Shown: positions 5,533 to 5,610 of the stretch, piece by piece
Numbering within the stretch: the first letter of the stretch is position 1
Layout: every line of letters begins with the position of its first letter
Assembly (NCBI GenBank): GCA_021826485.1
Contig: JAKAZX010000281.1
Coordinates: forward strand, 1 to 5,610
Source: Pseudomonadota bacterium
Lineage (GTDB): Bacteria > Pseudomonadota > Alphaproteobacteria > Acetobacterales > Acetobacteraceae
DNA length: 5,610 nucleotides
Reading direction: 5' to 3'
Notes under the pieces: generated by a model
The model's input: the letters and a program-made list of their open reading frames with translations, nothing else
Databases searched by the model: none
What the model was told of the DNA's origin: nothing
Position numbers and translations under genes: made by a program

Positions 5533-5607
5533 GGGGCGGTGATGCAACGGGCCGGGGCGCGGAGGCCCCACATACCGCAGCATCCCGGCCCGTTGCATCA
5601 CGGGGCG
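5533..5607. repeat. 63-bp palindromic element with perfect 18-bp terminal inverted repeats, flanked by a 6-bp direct repeat
   Basis: GTGATGCAACGGGCCGGG (5539-5556) is repeated as its exact reverse complement at 5584-5601, enclosing a 27-nt loop. GGGGCG directly abuts both outer ends (5533-5538 and 5602-5607), as a target-site duplication would. No poly-T follows either arm, which argues against a simple intrinsic terminator. A smaller alternative hairpin (GGGGC at 5554-5558 with GCCCC at 5565-5569) overlaps the left arm. It could be a miniature or decayed insertion, a REP-like palindromic unit, or a recombination/termination hairpin. The inverted repeat is certain; the duplication could be chance in such G-rich sequence. 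Confidence 0.7.
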
Positions 5608-5610
5608 CTG

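Noticed and set aside
5100..5573. 157-codon minus-strand open frame at the right end
   Set aside because: It is Arg/Ala/Gly-rich without family resemblance, and it crosses the recombinase fragment and part of the inverted repeat.
5539..5601. Intrinsic terminator
   Set aside because: The stem is longer than usual, the loop is 27 nt, and no T-tract follows on either strand. Flanking direct repeats suit a mobile or palindromic element better.
1..5610. CRISPR array, tRNA or rRNA genes, riboswitch
   Set aside because: No regularly spaced repeats, no cloverleaf-like or rRNA segments and no recognised riboswitch core were seen; the only sizeable non-coding gaps are 4182-4313 and the right end.

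Overview
The window reads as chromosomal DNA of a GC-rich alphaproteobacterium, probably Rhizobiales or Rhodospirillales. This rests on strong G/C third-position bias, the gene families and their arrangement; no marker gene fixes the taxon. Six genes are well supported. Five complete genes and the start of a sixth lie on the minus strand, and one regulator gene diverges from them on the plus strand.

Minus-strand operon, read right to left from 4181 to position 1: a periplasmic polar amino-acid binding protein, two inner-membrane permeases, an ABC ATPase, an enolase-superfamily enzyme that looks like cis-3-hydroxy-L-proline dehydratase, and the first 47 codons of a proline racemase family enzyme, probably trans-3-hydroxy-L-proline dehydratase, which runs off the window. 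Gaps are 34, 8, -4, 27 and 9 nt, so one transcript is likely. The inferred job is to import hydroxyproline-like substrates and dehydrate them to delta1-pyrroline-2-carboxylate. The reductase that would turn this into L-proline is not in the window and may lie beyond position 1.

Control region (4182-4313): 132 bp between the operon and a divergent GntR-family regulator of the FCD type. It holds a 30-bp imperfect palindrome (11-bp arms, one mismatch) over a possible -10 of the operon, and a plausible promoter for the regulator. The regulator probably starts at TTG 4314, preceded by a well-spaced GAGG, rather than at ATG 4344. A ligand-responsive local switch is the simplest reading.

Right end (5034-5610): no intact gene is visible. 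It appears to be a patchwork of mobile-DNA remains: a short minus-strand relic of an IS701-like DDE transposase abutting the regulator's stop codon, a plus-strand fragment of a large serine recombinase, two 12-bp direct repeats 20 bp apart, and a 63-bp element at the edge with perfect 18-bp terminal inverted repeats flanked by the 6-bp direct repeat GGGGCG.

The catabolic cluster is a recognisable type rather than a new system. The least explained item is the 63-bp palindromic element.
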